A stretch of DNA of 64,000 nt, taken from NCBI RefSeq assembly GCF_002865585.1, contig NZ_CP025581.1, forward strand, positions 3,596,001 to 3,660,000, in the 5' to 3' direction. The notes beneath the pieces were generated by a model. The model saw nothing but the letters and a program-made list of their open reading frames with translations, made no database searches and was not told the origin of the DNA. The stretch is from Nocardioides houyundeii. Its GTDB lineage: Bacteria > Actinomycetota > Actinomycetes > Propionibacteriales > Nocardioidaceae. The position numbers and the translations under genes are program-made. Below, in pieces: positions 1-10,316 of this stretch; positions within the stretch are counted from its first letter, which is position 1, and every line of letters begins with the position of its first letter.

Positions 1-31
1 GCGTCGTGCCGGCGTCGGAGATACTGGCGGC

Positions 32-724
32 ATGAAGGTCGTGATCCTGACCGGTGCCGGCATCTCCGCGGAGAGCGGGGTGCCCACCTTCCGCGACGCC
101 GACGGCCTCTGGGAGGGCCACGACGTGATGCAGGTGGCCACCCCCGAGGGCTTCGAGGCGGATCCGGCGCTGGTGCAGCGCTTCTACGACCTGCGGCGCG
201 CCCACCTGTCCCGGGTGGAGCCGAACGCGGCGCACCTGGCGCTGGGCCGGTTGGCCGAGCACCTGGGCGACGACCTGGTCGTGGTCACCCAGAACGTCGA
301 CGACCTGCACGAGCGCGGCGGCGTGGAGCACGTGCTGCACATGCACGGCGAGCTCAACTCGGCGCTGTGCCGGGCCTGCCTGGCCCGCTTCCCGTGGTAC
401 GACGACCTCGCGCCAGAGCCGCCCTGCCCGCGGTGCGGCGCCCACCTGCTGCGGCCCGACGTGGTCTGGTTCGGCGAGATGCCGCTGCACATGGACGAGA
501 CCCTGGAGGCGCTGGAGCAGGCCGACGTCTTCGCGGCCATCGGCACCTCTGGGATGGTGCAGCCGGCGGCGAGCTTCGTGCACTTCGCCCGCGCCAACGG
601 CGCTCACACCATCGAGCTGAACCTGGAGCCCACCCCGGGCACCGAGGACTTCGAGGAGTCCCGGCTGGGCCGGGCCGGCGACCTGGTGCCGCAGTGGGTC
701 TCGGAGCTGGTCGCCGTCGCCTGA
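32..724 (+). CDS. Sir2-family NAD-dependent protein deacylase (class III type)
   Basis: A 230-residue sirtuin that uses NAD to remove acyl groups from lysines in cytosolic proteins. The NAD-binding GAGIS motif is at residues 8-12, QNVDDLH at about 87-93, the catalytic His is H105 in the MHGEL motif, and a zinc site is formed by C113, C116, C132 and C135. Y52 and R55 (in FYDLRR) match the Tyr-x-x-Arg pair that gives class III sirtuins (CobB, SIRT5) a preference for succinyl and malonyl groups, so desuccinylase activity is likely. A GATACT box lies 6 bases before the ATG and no Shine-Dalgarno is visible. The family is certain; the acyl preference is inferred. Confidence 0.93.
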   Translation: MKVVILTGAGISAESGVPTFRDADGLWEGHDVMQVATPEGFEADPALVQRFYDLRRAHLSRVEPNAAHLALGRLAEHLGDDLVVVTQNVDDLHERGGVEHVLHMHGELNSALCRACLARFPWYDDLAPEPPCPRCGAHLLRPDVVWFGEMPLHMDETLEALEQADVFAAIGTSGMVQPAASFVHFARANGAHTIELNLEPTPGTEDFEESRLGRAGDLVPQWVSELVAVA

Positions 725-761
725 CCGGCACCCACGCCGGCACCGGCACCGGCACCGGCGA

Positions 762-2552
762 TCAGCCGGCCGGCAGCCAGACCCGGAACGTGGTGCCCTC
801 CCCGAGGGCGGACTCCACCTCGATGCGGCCGCCGTGGCCCACGACGATGCGCCGCACGATCGCCAGCCCGAGCCCGGTGCCGGGCCGGGTCAGGGCGCGG
901 GTGTTGGTGGAGCGGAAGAACTCGGTGAACAGCCGTTCCTGGTCCTCCTCGGAGATCCCCAGGCCCTCGTCGGAGACCCAGAACAGCACCTCCTCGTCGA
1001 GGCGCTCCGCTCCCACCCGGACCGTGGACCTGGCGTCGGAGTACTTCACCGCGTTGCCCACCAGGTTGTCCACCACGCGCCTCAGGTCGTCGGGGTCGCC
1101 GAGCACGGTGACCTTGTCGGCGACCCCGGCGAGCTCCAGCGCCACGTCCGCCTGCGCGCTGACCACCGAGGTGAGCTCGGCGCTCTCCCGGACCAGGGCG
1201 GCCAGGTCGACCGGAACCCGGTCCGGCCCCTGGTCCGGCCCGCCCAGGCGACTGAGCGTGAGCAGGTGGTCGGCCAGGGTCTCCAGGCGTGCGGCACCCT
1301 TGCCCATGGCCGCCAGCGAGGCCCGGACCTCCGGCGGCGCCGAGGGCCAGGCCTCCAGCATCTCCAGGTGGCCCACGATCACCCCGATGGGGTTCTTCAG
1401 CTCGTGCAGCACTGTCTCGATCAGCTCGGTCCGGTAGCTGTCGAGACGGCGCAGCTCGACGTTGAGCTGCTGTTCCTTCTCGAAGGCGCGCGCGTCGAGC
1501 ACCGCCTGGCCCAGGTCGTGGCCCACCTCGAGGGCGGCCGCGCTCTCGCTGTCGGTCCAGCGCACCTCATCGTCGCCCCGGACGATCACCAGGGCGCCCA
1601 GCAGCCGGCCCGAGCCGGTGACCGGCACGACGATGATGCTGCGCACCCCCTGCTCCTGGGCGGCTCCGGCGAGCACCGCCGCGTGGCGCACCTCGAGCCG
1701 CTCGCCGCCCCACACCTCCTCGCGCTCGGCGATGACCACATGGCCCTCGGTCCAGGCGAGGCGGGCGGCGGCCGCGATCGCCGCGTCCAGATCCTCGCTG
1801 CCGTGGCCCGCGGCGTGGCCGCGCTCCTCCCGCTCGGCGGGACCGAAGACGTGGATGTGCAGGTCCACGGCCCGGAACGCGCTCTTCAGCTCGCCCTGGG
1901 CCACCTCGAGCAGCTGCTCGAGCCCGTCGTGGTTGCTGGCCGAGCGGATCACCTTGCGCGCGGCACCGCCGAGCCTGAACCGCTGGGAGAAGGACTCGCG
2001 CTCCACCGTGGTGACCACGGCGCGGAACGCGAGCTGGAGCTCGTCCGAGAGCGCCAGCAGTCCCTCGGGCCGCAACCGCATTCCCGAGAACGGCTCATCG
2101 AGGTAGAGCACCGCACGCAGCTCTCCGTCACCGTCTCGCAGCCGGGCCGCGAGGACGTCCTCGGCACGCCAGGCGTCCCGGTCGTCGGCGGCGGCCTGGA
2201 GCCGGGGCACGTACCCGTGCCTGCGGATCCGGGCCAGCGCCTCCTGCGTCAGCCACTCCGCGGCCACGAAGGTGAAGGCCCCGAAGTCCGCCCCGCAGTT
2301 GAAGACCGGGGTCATCGCCCCCACCGGCGACCCGCGTCCGAGCAGGCGCTCGCGGCCGGGCCTGGTGCCGTGGATGGCCACGAACTCCAGCATCGCGTCG
2401 CTGCGGAGCACCTCGATGGCGCAGACCGCGAAGCCGGCGCGCGTGGCGACGTCCTCGGCGATCTGCTGCAGGGCGTCGCGGTCCGAGGGGTCTCCCCACG
2501 AGGTCGCGCGCGGAGGCAGGAACGCACCGTCCTGCGCCTCGACCGTCCCCAT
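762..2552 (-). CDS. GAF-domain sensor histidine kinase
   Basis: A 596-residue soluble histidine kinase. Two GAF-like sensory regions (about residues 25-185 and 205-355) precede a dimerisation domain with the phospho-acceptor His in VLHELKNPIGVIV (about residue 380). The ATPase domain has the N box (NLVGNAVKYS), G1 (SDEGLGIS) and G2 (GTGLGLAIV). No transmembrane segment is evident, so it should sense a cytosolic signal. No response regulator lies nearby, which makes it an orphan. The start is supported by an AGGGG stretch just upstream. It is divergent from the acyl-CoA dehydrogenase gene. The ligand is unknown. Confidence 0.9.
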   Translation of the reverse strand: MGTVEAQDGAFLPPRATSWGDPSDRDALQQIAEDVATRAGFAVCAIEVLRSDAMLEFVAIHGTRPGRERLLGRGSPVGAMTPVFNCGADFGAFTFVAAEWLTQEALARIRRHGYVPRLQAAADDRDAWRAEDVLAARLRDGDGELRAVLYLDEPFSGMRLRPEGLLALSDELQLAFRAVVTTVERESFSQRFRLGGAARKVIRSASNHDGLEQLLEVAQGELKSAFRAVDLHIHVFGPAEREERGHAAGHGSEDLDAAIAAAARLAWTEGHVVIAEREEVWGGERLEVRHAAVLAGAAQEQGVRSIIVVPVTGSGRLLGALVIVRGDDEVRWTDSESAAALEVGHDLGQAVLDARAFEKEQQLNVELRRLDSYRTELIETVLHELKNPIGVIVGHLEMLEAWPSAPPEVRASLAAMGKGAARLETLADHLLTLSRLGGPDQGPDRVPVDLAALVRESAELTSVVSAQADVALELAGVADKVTVLGDPDDLRRVVDNLVGNAVKYSDARSTVRVGAERLDEEVLFWVSDEGLGISEEDQERLFTEFFRSTNTRALTRPGTGLGLAIVRRIVVGHGGRIEVESALGEGTTFRVWLPAG

Positions 2553-2629
2553 GACCCCTGCTCTCTTCCCCGTGCGTCAAGCGATGACACCACGGCCCCG
2601 CGCGCCCTGGGAAGCCGTCGCCGAGATCT

Positions 2630-2657
2630 TTGCCAAGCGCTCTGGACCGGGTATTAC
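2630..2657 (+). promoter_or_regulatory. Candidate promoter of the acyl-CoA dehydrogenase gene
   Basis: TTGCCA (2630-2635) and TATTAC (2652-2657) are separated by 16 bases and end 10 bases before the ATG. They resemble -35 and -10 boxes. No ribosome binding site is visible, so the transcript leader would be very short. Confidence 0.4.
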
Positions 2658-2667
2658 TCTTCGGTAC

Positions 2668-3813
2668 ATGACGCGCGAGATCTATGACGAGGACCACGAA
2701 GCATTCCGGGCATCCGTGAAGGAGTTCCTCGACCGCCAGGTCGTGCCCCGCATGGAGGAGTACGCCGGCAACCACGGGCTGGACCGTGAGTTCTGGCTGG
2801 AGGCGGGCAAGCAGGGCTTCCTCGGCCTCGAGGTCCCCGAGCAGTACGGAGGCTCCGAGGCCGGCGACTACCGGTTCAACGCGGTGCTCACCGAGGAGCT
2901 GGCCAAGGTCAACATGACCCTGCCCTCCTGCGTCGGGATCCACGCCGACATCGTGGCGCCGTACCTGGTGCACCTGACCAACGAGGAGCAGAAGGAGCGG
3001 TGGCTGCCGCGCTTCTGCAGCGGCGAGCTGCTCACCGCCATCGGCATGACCGAGCCCGGCGGCGGCTCGGACCTGGCCAACCTCAAGACCACGGCCGTCC
3101 GCGACGGCGACGACTGGATCATCAACGGCTCCAAGACCTTCATCACCAACGGCGGCAGCGCGAACCTCGTGGTGGTCGCGGCGCGCACCAGCCCCGAGAA
3201 GAAGGCCAAGGGCATCTCGCTCTTCGGCGTCGACACCTCGCTGCCGGGCTTCTCGGTGGGCCGGGTGCTGGACAAGGTCGGCCAGGACGAGTCCGACACC
3301 GCCGAGCTCTCCTTCGAGGACGTCCGGGTCAGCAACGCCGACCTGATCGGGCCCCTGGACACCGGCTTCATCTCGATGATGCAGTTCCTCCCCCAGGAGC
3401 GCCTCGGCTCGGCCGTGACCAACCTGGCCCACGCGGCACAGATCCTCGCTGAGACCATCCAGTACGCGAAGGACCGCAAGGCCTTCGGCCAGCCGATCGG
3501 CAGCTTCCAGCACAACCAGTTCCTGCTGGCCGAGCTGGTCACCCAGGTCGAGGTCACCCAGGCGTTCGTCGACCAGTGCGTCATCAAGCACACCAAGGGC
3601 CAGCTGACCCCGGTCGACGCGGCCAAGGCGAAGTGGTGGACCTCGCAGGTGCAGAACGAGGTGCTCGACCACTGCGTGCAGCTGCACGGCGGCTACGGGT
3701 ACATGAACGAGTACCGCGTGGCCCGTGCCTGGCGCGACGCCCGGGTCTCCAAGATCTGGGCCGGCTCCAACGAGATCATGAAGATGCTGATCGGGCGCGA
3801 CCTGGGTCTCTGA
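2668..3813 (+). CDS. Acyl-CoA dehydrogenase
   Basis: A 381-residue FAD flavoenzyme that introduces the alpha-beta double bond into an acyl-CoA. The family signature GMTEPGGGSDLANLK lies near the middle and the C-terminal signature QLHGGYGYMNEY follows. The Glu used by medium-chain enzymes near the C terminus is replaced (IWAGSNEI has Ala), but PQERLGSA carries a Glu at the position used as base by isovaleryl-CoA and long-chain dehydrogenases, so it should be active with a branched or longer substrate. The reading frame is open upstream, but MTREIYDEDHEAF is the normal family N terminus. The exact substrate is not clear. Confidence 0.92.
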   Translation: MTREIYDEDHEAFRASVKEFLDRQVVPRMEEYAGNHGLDREFWLEAGKQGFLGLEVPEQYGGSEAGDYRFNAVLTEELAKVNMTLPSCVGIHADIVAPYLVHLTNEEQKERWLPRFCSGELLTAIGMTEPGGGSDLANLKTTAVRDGDDWIINGSKTFITNGGSANLVVVAARTSPEKKAKGISLFGVDTSLPGFSVGRVLDKVGQDESDTAELSFEDVRVSNADLIGPLDTGFISMMQFLPQERLGSAVTNLAHAAQILAETIQYAKDRKAFGQPIGSFQHNQFLLAELVTQVEVTQAFVDQCVIKHTKGQLTPVDAAKAKWWTSQVQNEVLDHCVQLHGGYGYMNEYRVARAWRDARVSKIWAGSNEIMKMLIGRDLGL

Positions 3814-3859
3814 CTCCCACTCGGGGTCGCTGCGACCCGTGGCGCGCCGGGTCGCCCGG

Positions 3860-5641
3860 CTACCCGGCGGTGGACGACAGCGAGACGCTGCGCCCCGTCG
3901 GGTGGTCGCTCTCTCCCGGTGAGGGCTCGGTGGACGCGGGCAGGGAGAACCGGAAGGTGGCCCCGGAGCCGTCGCTCTCGGCCCAGATGCGTCCACCGTG
4001 CCGCTCCACGATGCGGCGGCTGATGGGGAGGCCCAAGCCGGTGCCGCCCAGCTGCCGGCTGTCGTCCATGTCGACCTGGTGGAACCGATCGAAGATCGCC
4101 TCCAGCTCGGTGGCCGGGATGCCGCGGCCCCGGTCCCGCACCTCGACCAGCACCGTGTCGTCCTCCCGGGCCACGGTGACCTCGACGGCGGTGCCGGGCG
4201 GGGAGAACTTCAGGGCGTTGCTGAGCAGGTTGACCAGCACCTGCACCACCCGGTCGGCGTCGCACCAGGCCCGCTCCTGCGTGGCCCGGCAGCGCAGCTC
4301 GACCTGCTGGCGCACGGCCAGCGAGGCCAGCGAGTCGGCCGCGTCCGCGACCAGGTCCGCCAGCCGGTGGGAGGCGGGCGCGAAGCTGAAGGTGCCGCTC
4401 TCCAGGCGCTCGAGGTCGATGATGTCGTCGACCAGGCGGGAGAGCCGCTCGCTGCCGCGACTGGCCACGGCGAGCATCGGGCGGGCGCTCGGGGGCAGCT
4501 CGCCGGCGTCGCCGTCGTGCAGCATCTCCAGGGAGCCGCGGATGGCGGCCAGCGGGGTGCGCAGCTCGTGGCTGACCGCGGTCACGAACTCGTGCTTCAT
4601 CGCGTCGAGCCTTCGGTAGGCCAGGGTCAGCTCCTCCAGCTCCCAGGTGCGCTCCGCGACCCGGTCCTCCAGCTGCCCGCGCAGCCGCCAGCCGTCCCGA
4701 GTCTGGGCGACCTGCCGGATGCCGATAGCGACGATCGTGATCACTCCGAAGATCGTGGACGCGGTGTCGCGGGGCGCCAGCACGGTGCCCGCGACCAGCG
4801 CCCCGAGCGCGGCCAGGTCCGGCAGCAGCGGGGAGACGACGCCGGACAGGTGCCGGCGCAGCTGACGCCGGGGGGTGGGCGAGGTCGCGGCGAACGCGGC
4901 CGCGACGGCGATCGCCAACGGCGCCAGGGTGTAGGCGAGATCGACGAGGGTCCAGTCCTTCGCGCCCCCGCTCACCGTCATCAGGGCGTAGCCGTTGTCG
5001 GCGGCGGCGAAGACCGCGAACGCCAGGCCGATCAGCACGATGTCTGGTCGGCTCGGGCCGGCGCTGCGCAGCAGCAGCAGCAGGGCGATGGACGAGGCCA
5101 GCCCGGAGCCCAGCGGGTAGGCAGCGAGCATGATCGCCTCGTTGAGGCTGATCGCCGAGGCGAAGACCGGGCGCAGCACCAGGGCGTGGGTGACGTAGAC
5201 GACCGCCAGCCCGAGCACCATCGCGTCCAGCACCATGGAGCGCCACATCCCGCGCTCGGTGTGCAGCACCGGGTAGACCAGCAGCCCGATCGTCCCGGGG
5301 ACGAACGCGAGGAGGGAGATCGTGTTCGCCACCTGGAGCGCGGTCGACCCCTCGGCGGCTCCGGGAGCACTGGTCAGGCCGTCGGCCACGCCGTACATCA
5401 TCAGGTAGACGGCGATGAGGGTCCACGCCGCTCGCATCCGTCCCTGGTTGCGCCGGGCCGCGTCGAGGCTGAACACCGCGGTCAGGCCGGCCGTCAGGGC
5501 GCCGAGGGACCCGCCCCCGCCCGGGCCGAGGGGCTGCCAGCCACTCACGGTGCCCGCACCGGCGAGGACCGCGACGAGGACGAGCAGGTTCAACCGCAGG
5601 ACAAGAGGGCGCGACAGCGCCGAGAGTCCCCCAAGCCTCAT
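3860..5641 (-). CDS. Membrane sensor histidine kinase
   Basis: A 593-residue kinase with an N-terminal membrane domain of about eight to nine hydrophobic segments (residues 10-290), a short coiled linker, then the H box AVSHELRTPLAAIRG and an ATPase domain with NLLSNALKFS, RDRGRGIP and GGTGLGLPIS. It should sense a membrane or extracellular cue and autophosphorylate on the His. The start chosen (MRLGGLSALSRP) comes just before the first hydrophobic stretch and has GGAAAG about 9 bases upstream; the frame stays open for 319 more codons but that part overlaps the divergent transporter gene. No partner response regulator is nearby. Confidence 0.88.
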   Translation of the reverse strand: MRLGGLSALSRPLVLRLNLLVLVAVLAGAGTVSGWQPLGPGGGGSLGALTAGLTAVFSLDAARRNQGRMRAAWTLIAVYLMMYGVADGLTSAPGAAEGSTALQVANTISLLAFVPGTIGLLVYPVLHTERGMWRSMVLDAMVLGLAVVYVTHALVLRPVFASAISLNEAIMLAAYPLGSGLASSIALLLLLRSAGPSRPDIVLIGLAFAVFAAADNGYALMTVSGGAKDWTLVDLAYTLAPLAIAVAAAFAATSPTPRRQLRRHLSGVVSPLLPDLAALGALVAGTVLAPRDTASTIFGVITIVAIGIRQVAQTRDGWRLRGQLEDRVAERTWELEELTLAYRRLDAMKHEFVTAVSHELRTPLAAIRGSLEMLHDGDAGELPPSARPMLAVASRGSERLSRLVDDIIDLERLESGTFSFAPASHRLADLVADAADSLASLAVRQQVELRCRATQERAWCDADRVVQVLVNLLSNALKFSPPGTAVEVTVAREDDTVLVEVRDRGRGIPATELEAIFDRFHQVDMDDSRQLGGTGLGLPISRRIVERHGGRIWAESDGSGATFRFSLPASTEPSPGESDHPTGRSVSLSSTAG

Positions 5642-5819
5642 CACACACACGCTTTCCGGCCCACGGCGCACGGCCTCGTCCCCCACCGGCCGACGTCTTG
5701 ACCGGCACTCATGGAAACACCTGGTGCCAGGCGGCGCTGGACTTTCGCGCAACATCGCGCGGGAAGTCCCGGGTCGCCGGACCATTGCCAGAACTCCACC
5801 GCCTCCGGAGGATGGACGG

Positions 5820-6551
5820 GTGAGGACCAACCCCGAGGGCGACGCGATCGGCCGGCACGACCACGAGCCCCACGACCGGGGCTCGGCCGCCCGGCTCAAC
5901 TGGCTGCGGGCCGGCGTGCTGGGCGCCAACGACGGCATCGTCTCCACCGCCGGCCTGGTGGCCGGCGTGGCCGGCGCGACCGACGACACCTCGGCCATCG
6001 TGGTCGCCGGGATCGCGGGCGTCATCGCGGGCGCGCTCAGCATGGCGGCCGGCGAGTACGTCTCGGTCAGCACCCAGCGCGACTCCGAGCGGTCCTCGCT
6101 GCTCCGGGAGAAGCAGGAGCTGATCGACGACCCGGTCTCGGAGCTGGCCGAGCTGACCGGGCTGCTGCGGGAGAAGGGGATCAGTGAGCCGCTGGCCCGA
6201 CAGGTGGCCGAGGAGCTGACCCAGCACGACGCCCTGGCCGCGCACGCCGACGTGGAGCTGGGGCTCGACCCCGATGCGCTCACCAACCCCTGGCACGCGG
6301 CGTGGGCCTCGATGATCGCCTTCGTCCTGGGCGCCCTCCTGCCGCTGCTGGTCATCGCCTTCTCCCCGACCGGGACCCGGGTCGCGATCACCGGGCTGGC
6401 GGTCGCCACCGCCCTGGCCGTCACCGGGTTCATCAGCGCCCGGCTGGGCGGCAGCCCGGCCGGCCGTGCGGTGCTGCGCACCGTGACCGGGGGTCTGCTG
6501 GCGATGGTGGTCACCCACCTGGTCGGCAACGTGGTCGGCCCCCAGGTCTGA
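5820..6551 (+). CDS. VIT1/CCC1 family iron or manganese transporter
   Basis: A 243-residue membrane protein of the VIT1/CCC1 family, whose members move Fe(II) or Mn(II) across membranes. The family hallmark GVLGANDGIVSTAGLVAGVAGA forms the first hydrophobic segment, followed by a second segment ending in SMAAGEYVSVSTQRDSE, a charged cytosolic metal-binding loop (about residues 85-145), and three C-terminal segments. Translation starts at GTG, fixed by GGAGGA 7 bases upstream. Bacterial family members usually export the metal; which metal is used here cannot be read from the sequence. Confidence 0.88.
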   Translation: MRTNPEGDAIGRHDHEPHDRGSAARLNWLRAGVLGANDGIVSTAGLVAGVAGATDDTSAIVVAGIAGVIAGALSMAAGEYVSVSTQRDSERSSLLREKQELIDDPVSELAELTGLLREKGISEPLARQVAEELTQHDALAAHADVELGLDPDALTNPWHAAWASMIAFVLGALLPLLVIAFSPTGTRVAITGLAVATALAVTGFISARLGGSPAGRAVLRTVTGGLLAMVVTHLVGNVVGPQV

Positions 6552-6607
6552 CTCCAGGTCTGACTGCAGGTCGGCGCCCCGTCGCCGACGCACGGCACAC
6601 TGGTGCC

Positions 6608-7210
6608 ATGCGCTGCTTCGTGGCCGTCGTACCCCCGGCCGACGCCCTGGAGGACCTCGACGCGTTCCTGGACGTACGACGTGCCTCAGGTGACTTCCGG
6701 TGGACCCCCGAGGACCAGATCCACCTCACGCTGGCCTTCTGCGAGGAGGTGGCCGATCGCCACCTCGACGAGCTGCTCGAGCGCCTGGAGCGCGCGGCCG
6801 CGCGGCGCACCCCCTTCGCCACCCGGATCGCCGGCGGCGGCGCCTTTCCGAACGTCAGCGACGCCCGGGTGCTGTGGGCCGGGCTGGAGCTCGACGACGA
6901 CGCCCGGACCGAGGCGGGGCGGCTCGCCGACGGCTGCCGGGCCGCGGCGAGCCGCACCGGCGTCGCCGTGGCGGGTCAGCGGTTCCGGCCGCACCTGACC
7001 GTGGCCCGGGTACGTCGTCCCACCGAGATGACTCCCTGGGTGCGACTGCTGGACGCGTACGCAGGCCCGCCCTGGACGGCCGACTCGATCTCCCTGGTGC
7101 AGTCCCACCTCGGGGAGGGCCCGCGCAAGCGGCCTCGCTACCAGGTGCTCGCCGAGCTGCCCCTGGGGCCGTCCGACGCAGGAGCCGCCCACCCGGACGG
7201 ATCCGGGTGA
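6608..7210 (+). CDS. thpR: RNA 2',3'-cyclic phosphodiesterase (ThpR / 2'-5' RNA ligase family)
   Basis: A 200-residue two-histidine phosphoesterase. Both HxTx catalytic motifs are present: IHLTLAF at about residues 38-44 and PHLTVARV at about 129-136. The family opens 2',3'-cyclic phosphates on RNA and can join 2'-5' tRNA halves in reverse. Length is normal. The N terminus MRCFVAVVPP is typical. A terminator hairpin overlaps its stop codon. Bacterial physiology of this enzyme is poorly known. Confidence 0.88.
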   Translation: MRCFVAVVPPADALEDLDAFLDVRRASGDFRWTPEDQIHLTLAFCEEVADRHLDELLERLERAAARRTPFATRIAGGGAFPNVSDARVLWAGLELDDDARTEAGRLADGCRAAASRTGVAVAGQRFRPHLTVARVRRPTEMTPWVRLLDAYAGPPWTADSISLVQSHLGEGPRKRPRYQVLAELPLGPSDAGAAHPDGSG

Positions 7211-7215
7211 GCGGC
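7184..7215. terminator. Hairpin between thpR and pntB
   Basis: Inverted repeat: GCCGC plus CACCCGG (7190-7196) pair with CCGGGTG (7203-7209) plus GCGGC, with a 6-base loop. It spans the thpR stop codon and sits between converging genes, so it can act on both strands. There is no T tract, as is common in high-GC actinobacteria. Confidence 0.55.
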
Positions 7216-7225
7216 TCGGGAGCGA

Positions 7226-8677
7226 TCAGCGGGGCAGGGACCGCAGGATGTCCTCGACGCGCTCCTTGGCGTCGCCGAAGAGCATCCGGGTGTTCTCCTT
7301 GAAGAACAGCGGGTTCTGCACCCCGGCGTAGCCGGTGGCCATGGAGCGCTTGAAGACGATGACGTCGCGGGCGTGCCAGACCTCGAGCACGGGCATCCCC
7401 GCGATGGGCGACCCCGGCTCCTCGATGGCGGCGGGGTTCACGGTGTCGTTGGCCCCGATCACCAGGACCACGTCGGTCTCGGCGAAGTCGTCGTTGACCT
7501 CGTCCATCTCCAGCACGATGTCGTAGGGCACCCGGGCCTCGGCGAGCAGCACGTTCATGTGGCCGGGCAGCCGACCGGCGACCGGGTGGATGCCGAAGCG
7601 CACGTCGACGCCCTTGTCCCGCAGTGCCGCGGTGAGCTCGGCGACCGGGTACTGCGCCTGCGCCACGGCCATGCCGTAGCCGGGGGTGATCACCACCGAC
7701 TTGGCGTTGGCGAGCAGGTCGGCGGTCTCGTCGGGCTTGATCTCGCGGTGCTCGCCGTAGTCCCGGTCCTCGCCGACCGATCCGCCGTCGGAGCCGAAGC
7801 CGCCGGCGATCACGGAGATGAACGAGCGGTTCATCGCCTTGCACATGATGTAGCTCAGGATCGCACCGGAGGAGCCGACCAGGGAGCCGGTGATGATCAG
7901 CAGGTCGTTGGAGAGCATGAAGCCCGCGGCCGCGGCGGCCCAGCCGGAGTAGGAGTTCAGCATCGAGACGACCACCGGCATGTCGCCGCCGCCGATCGCC
8001 GCGACCAGGTGGAAGCCCAGCAGCAGCGCCAGCAGGGTCATCAGGACCAGCGGGATGACGCCGACCTCGATGTCGTCGGTGAGCATCGAGGAGTCGGACA
8101 TGAACCACACCAGCAGCGCGGCCGAGAGCGCCAGGATGCCGGCGTTGAGCAGGTGCCGGCCCGGCAGCGTCAGCGGCGAGGACTTCATCTTCGCGCTGAG
8201 CTTGAGGTTGGCCACGATCGACCCGGTCAGGGTCACCGCGCCGATGAAGACCCCGACGAACACCTCGACGGCGTGCACCCGGTCGTGCGACCCCTCGGTG
8301 AAGAACGAGTTGAAGCCCACCAGCACCGCGGCGAGGCCGACGAAGCTGTGCAGCAGCGCGATCAGCTCGGGCATGCCGGTCATCTCGACCGTGCGCGCCC
8401 GCCAGGCGCCGATGGCGCCACCGATCACCATCGGCACCACGATCAGCACCAGGGTCACGGGCAGCGACCGGAAGTCGGGGAGCTCGGTCTGGCGCATCGC
8501 CAGCAGCACGGTGGCGACCAGGGCGATGCCCATGCCCACCATGCCCGCGAGGTTGCCGCGCTTGGCGGTCTCGTGCTTGCTCAGCCCGGCGAGCGCGGCG
8601 ATGAACAGCACCCCGGCGATGATGTAGAGGCCCTGGACCAGGCCCACGAGCTCGCTCGAGCGCAGGAAGTCAGTCAT
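7226..8677 (-). CDS. pntB: NAD(P) transhydrogenase subunit beta
   Basis: A 483-residue integral membrane subunit of the proton-translocating transhydrogenase, which drives hydride transfer from NADH to NADP with the proton gradient. Residues 1-290 hold the membrane helices, beginning with a family-typical [18 protein letters not shown]. The C-terminal NADP-binding domain III contains [36 protein letters not shown] residues and the terminal [18 protein letters not shown]. The start has GAGG upstream. It lies 4 bases after pntA, so the two are co-transcribed. Confidence 0.96.
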   Translation of the reverse strand: MTDFLRSSELVGLVQGLYIIAGVLFIAALAGLSKHETAKRGNLAGMVGMGIALVATVLLAMRQTELPDFRSLPVTLVLIVVPMVIGGAIGAWRARTVEMTGMPELIALLHSFVGLAAVLVGFNSFFTEGSHDRVHAVEVFVGVFIGAVTLTGSIVANLKLSAKMKSSPLTLPGRHLLNAGILALSAALLVWFMSDSSMLTDDIEVGVIPLVLMTLLALLLGFHLVAAIGGGDMPVVVSMLNSYSGWAAAAAGFMLSNDLLIITGSLVGSSGAILSYIMCKAMNRSFISVIAGGFGSDGGSVGEDRDYGEHREIKPDETADLLANAKSVVITPGYGMAVAQAQYPVAELTAALRDKGVDVRFGIHPVAGRLPGHMNVLLAEARVPYDIVLEMDEVNDDFAETDVVLVIGANDTVNPAAIEEPGSPIAGMPVLEVWHARDVIVFKRSMATGYAGVQNPLFFKENTRMLFGDAKERVEDILRSLPR

Positions 8678-8681
8678 GTCC

Positions 8682-10211
8682 TCAGTCCTTCCGGAACATC
8701 TCGAGCATGCGGAGCGTCACCAGGAAGCCACCGAAGATGTTGATGCTGGCCACCAGGACCGCGAGCACGGCCAGCACCGACACCAGGGCGTTGGTGGAGC
8801 CGACCTGCAGGATGCCGCCGACCAGGATGATCCCGGAGATCGCGTTGGTCTCGCTCATCAGCGGGGTGTGCAGGGCGTGCGCGACGTTGGAGATGACGTA
8901 GTAGCCCACCACCACCGCGAGCGCGAACACCGTGAAGTGGCTCAGGAACTCCGGTGGCGACACCGTGGCGAGCGCGGCGAACAGCACCGCGGCGAGGGCG
9001 GCGCCGAAGACCTTGCGACGCGGGTCGGCCGGCTTCTTGGGCTCGACCGGCTCCGCCGCCGCGGCGGCGGGCGCGGCGGGGGCCGCGGAGACCTGGACCG
9101 GCGGCGGCGGCCACATGGTCTCGCCGTCGAACACGACGGTGATGCCGCGCTGGACCACGTCGTCCATGTCCAGCACCATCTGACCGTCCTTCTCGGGCGT
9201 CAGCAGCTTGAACAGGTTGACCACGTTGGTGCCGAACAGCTGGCTGGTCTGCGCCGCCAGGCGCCCCGCCAGGTCGGTGTAGCCCAGGATGGTGACCAGG
9301 TTGTCGGTCACCACCTTGTCCCCGGTCTGGGTGAGCGCGCAGTTGCCGCCGTTGGCCGCGGCCATGTCGACGATGACCGAGCCGGGCTGCATCGCGGCCA
9401 CGGTCTCGGCGGTGATCAGCTTGGGCGCGGGGCGACCGGGGATCAGCGCGGTGGTGATGACGATGTCGGCGTTGCGCGCCTCCTCGTCGTACATCAGGGC
9501 GGTGGCGGCCTCCTGCTCGGCCGTCATCTCCTTCGCGTAGCCGTCGGAGGACACCTCGGACTCCATGTCGACCGTGACGAACTGTCCACCCATCGACTCG
9601 ACCTGCTCGGCGACCTCGGGGCGCACGTCGAAGGCACGCACGATCGCGCCCATCGAGCCGGCGGCACCGATCGCGGCGAGCCCGGCGACGCCGGCACCCA
9701 CCACGAAGACCCGGGCCGGCGGCACCTTGCCGGCGGCGGTCACCTGGCCGGTGAACTGGCGGCCGAAGACGTGGGCGGCCTCGATCACCGCGCGGTAGCC
9801 GGCCACGTTGGCCATCGAGGAGAGCACGTCCATCGACTGGGCGCGCGAGATGCGGGGCACGGCGTCCATCGCCAGCGCGGTCACTCCGGCCGCGGCGAGC
9901 TTGTCCACCAGCTCGGGGCTGCGGGCCGGGGCCATCAGCGAGACCACGGTGGCGCCGCGGCGCAGCCGGGCGATCTCGGCGTCCGTGGGGGCGTTGACCT
10001 TGACCACGACGTCACTGGACCAGACCTCGTCGGCGTCGCCGACCCGGATCCCGGCCTCGGCGTAGGACTCGTCGCGCAGGTCGGCGGCCTGACCGGCACC
10101 CGACTCCACGACCACGTCGTACCCGAGCTTGGTCAGCTGCTCGGCCGTCTTCGCTGTGGCCGCGACGAGAGTCTCGCCGGGCCGGGCCTCGCGGGGGATC
10201 CCGATGCGCAC
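8682..10211 (-). CDS. pntA: NAD(P) transhydrogenase subunit alpha (full length)
   Basis: A 509-residue alpha subunit. Residues 1-370 form the NAD(H)-binding domain I (IGIPRE start, [18 protein letters not shown]ossmann turn). An Ala/Pro-rich linker leads to about four C-terminal membrane helices ending in [17 protein letters not shown]. This is the single-chain E. coli-type subunit, not the split PntAA/PntAB seen in some actinobacteria. The frame is open for 23 codons upstream, but GTG at 10209-10211 is preferred because GGAGGAG lies 5 bases upstream and the protein then begins VRIGIPRE. Confidence 0.95.
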   Translation of the reverse strand: MRIGIPREARPGETLVAATAKTAEQLTKLGYDVVVESGAGQAADLRDESYAEAGIRVGDADEVWSSDVVVKVNAPTDAEIARLRRGATVVSLMAPARSPELVDKLAAAGVTALAMDAVPRISRAQSMDVLSSMANVAGYRAVIEAAHVFGRQFTGQVTAAGKVPPARVFVVGAGVAGLAAIGAAGSMGAIVRAFDVRPEVAEQVESMGGQFVTVDMESEVSSDGYAKEMTAEQEAATALMYDEEARNADIVITTALIPGRPAPKLITAETVAAMQPGSVIVDMAAANGGNCALTQTGDKVVTDNLVTILGYTDLAGRLAAQTSQLFGTNVVNLFKLLTPEKDGQMVLDMDDVVQRGITVVFDGETMWPPPPVQVSAAPAAPAAAAAEPVEPKKPADPRRKVFGAALAAVLFAALATVSPPEFLSHFTVFALAVVVGYYVISNVAHALHTPLMSETNAISGIILVGGILQVGSTNALVSVLAVLAVLVASINIFGGFLVTLRMLEMFRKD

Positions 10212-10316
10212 GACTACCTCCTCCAAGGTGTGTGCCGTGACCGTACATCGGCCCAACGCCCCACGCCGACGTGGTCTCATGCGCCGAGGCGGGCGCGCCG
10301 AGCCTGGTCAGGCACG

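Noticed and set aside
5642..6598. N-terminal extension of 319 codons on the histidine kinase at 3860-5641
   Set aside because: That stretch is antisense to the VIT1-like gene, is low-complexity, and the kinase has a good start at 5641.
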